The notes below the pieces were generated by a model. It ran no database searches and was not told where the DNA came from. It was given only the letters and a program-made list of their open reading frames with translations. A stretch of DNA of 5,597 nt from a bacterium. GTDB lineage: Bacteria; Sumerlaeota; Sumerlaeia; MVZB01. The position numbers were made by a program, and so were the translations under genes. Location: positions 1-5,597 of the forward strand of contig JAMCWS010000188.1 of the NCBI GenBank assembly GCA_023480605.1, written 5' to 3'. Below are positions 5,165 to 5,597 of the stretch, piece after piece. Numbering within the stretch: position 1 is the first letter of the stretch; the number at the start of each line of letters is the position of its first letter.

Positions 5165-5597
5165 ATGAGTCCATTGTGTTCGCGTCGATGCCCGTGCAAC
5201 TTAAGATTGCGAGCGAACGTGGGGGTGGCCTGGGCCTGTTTCCTGGGGGCCGTCATGTTCGGCGCCCGCGCCGAGACGGCGGTCTTCGTGTCGGGCGTTT
5301 CCGACGCGAACGGCGCCAATCCTTCTTACCGCAGCGAAGATGGTTACCTGCGCGGCGCGGCGGCGTCCGGAGAATCCAGCCCGCGCGAGGAAGGCAACTG
5401 GGGCGCGCTGACATACTTTCAATTGGGACGCGATCAGACCGAACTGGCACGGCCCATCATTCGCTTCGATGTGGCAAGCCTCGCCGGCAAGTGCCGGGCG
5501 GTCCGCCGGGCGCGCCTCATTCTGACGGGGCGGGCCTCGACGGCTTACGGCGCCAAACCGGAGTTGTTTCCGCGCCCGTTCGACGTGAAGCTATGGC
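5165..5597 (+). CDS. Secreted DNRLRE-like/carbohydrate-binding-type domain protein, 5' part (runs off the window)
   Basis: The frame is open from the ATG at 5165 to the window edge (144 codons, no stop). GAGG (5152-5155) lies 9 nt before the ATG, and the gene begins 16 nt after the hydrolase remnant. A signal peptide is clear: Arg7, Arg8, Arg14 and Arg16, then a hydrophobic core (VGVAWACFLGAVMF, 19-32), then ARA (34-36) as cleavage site. After it comes a beta-rich segment ending in RPIIRFDVASLAG (96-108) and RRARLILTGRA (114-124). A 'conserved Arg-Phe-Asp then Ala-x-Leu-x-Leu' layout is typical of the DNRLRE domain, found at the start of large secreted proteins of these bacteria. The rest of the protein, which would tell its enzymatic or adhesive role, is outside the window. 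Coding sense is confident, the domain name moderate. Confidence 0.72.
   Translation, partial: MSPLCSRRCPCNLRLRANVGVAWACFLGAVMFGARAETAVFVSGVSDANGANPSYRSEDGYLRGAAASGESSPREEGNWGALTYFQLGRDQTELARPIIRFDVASLAGKCRAVRRARLILTGRASTAYGAKPELFPRPFDVKLW

Noticed and set aside
1..5597. CRISPR array, insertion sequence or transposase, rRNA or tRNA genes
   Set aside because: I saw no regularly spaced direct repeats, no transposase motifs and no RNA gene signatures on either strand.

Overview
This 5.6 kb window is bacterial, GC-rich and almost entirely coding on the + strand. It looks like a Planctomycetes/PVC or Hydrogenedentota-type genome. The reasons are a TAT-exported Gfo/Idh/MocA oxidoreductase, a TAT-exported aldo/keto reductase-like protein, a multiheme cytochrome, a secreted AP-endonuclease-2-fold isomerase, a BD-FAE-like hydrolase remnant and a secreted DNRLRE-like protein. 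Such genes are abundant in those groups. The assignment is from gene style only, not from a marker gene.

Layout: positions 1-329 are non-coding. They hold an odd 7-bp palindrome, a long near-perfect hairpin (28-86) followed by TTTT, a second hairpin with the same GTCCC/GGGAC arms (143-155), a 7-bp inverted repeat (225-251) and a promoter-like pair (260-288). Four consecutive genes follow: Gfo/Idh/MocA oxidoreductase (330-1706), aldo/keto reductase-like protein (1841-2989), tetraheme cytochrome c (2982-3614, overlapping the previous gene by 8 nt) and sugar phosphate isomerase/epimerase-like TIM barrel (3679-4584). A strong intrinsic terminator (4629-4657) closes this unit. Beyond it lie a possible new promoter, the remnant of an alpha/beta hydrolase gene (C-terminal third only, 4785-5148) and the 5' end of a secreted DNRLRE-like protein gene that runs off the window.

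Working together: all four operon products carry export signals (two TAT, two Sec-like), so the set is probably periplasmic. Gfo/Idh/MocA enzymes paired with AP-endonuclease-2-fold proteins are known from oxidise-then-eliminate glycoside cleavage (the DgpA/DgpBC and CarA/CarBC type, via 3-keto sugars). A reasonable inference is a periplasmic sugar or glycoside oxidation and rearrangement module. Its tetraheme cytochrome could carry electrons away. Its aldo/keto reductase-like member appears to have lost three of the four catalytic tetrad residues, so it may be a binding or scaffold protein, or have a different chemistry. The substrate cannot be read from the sequence.
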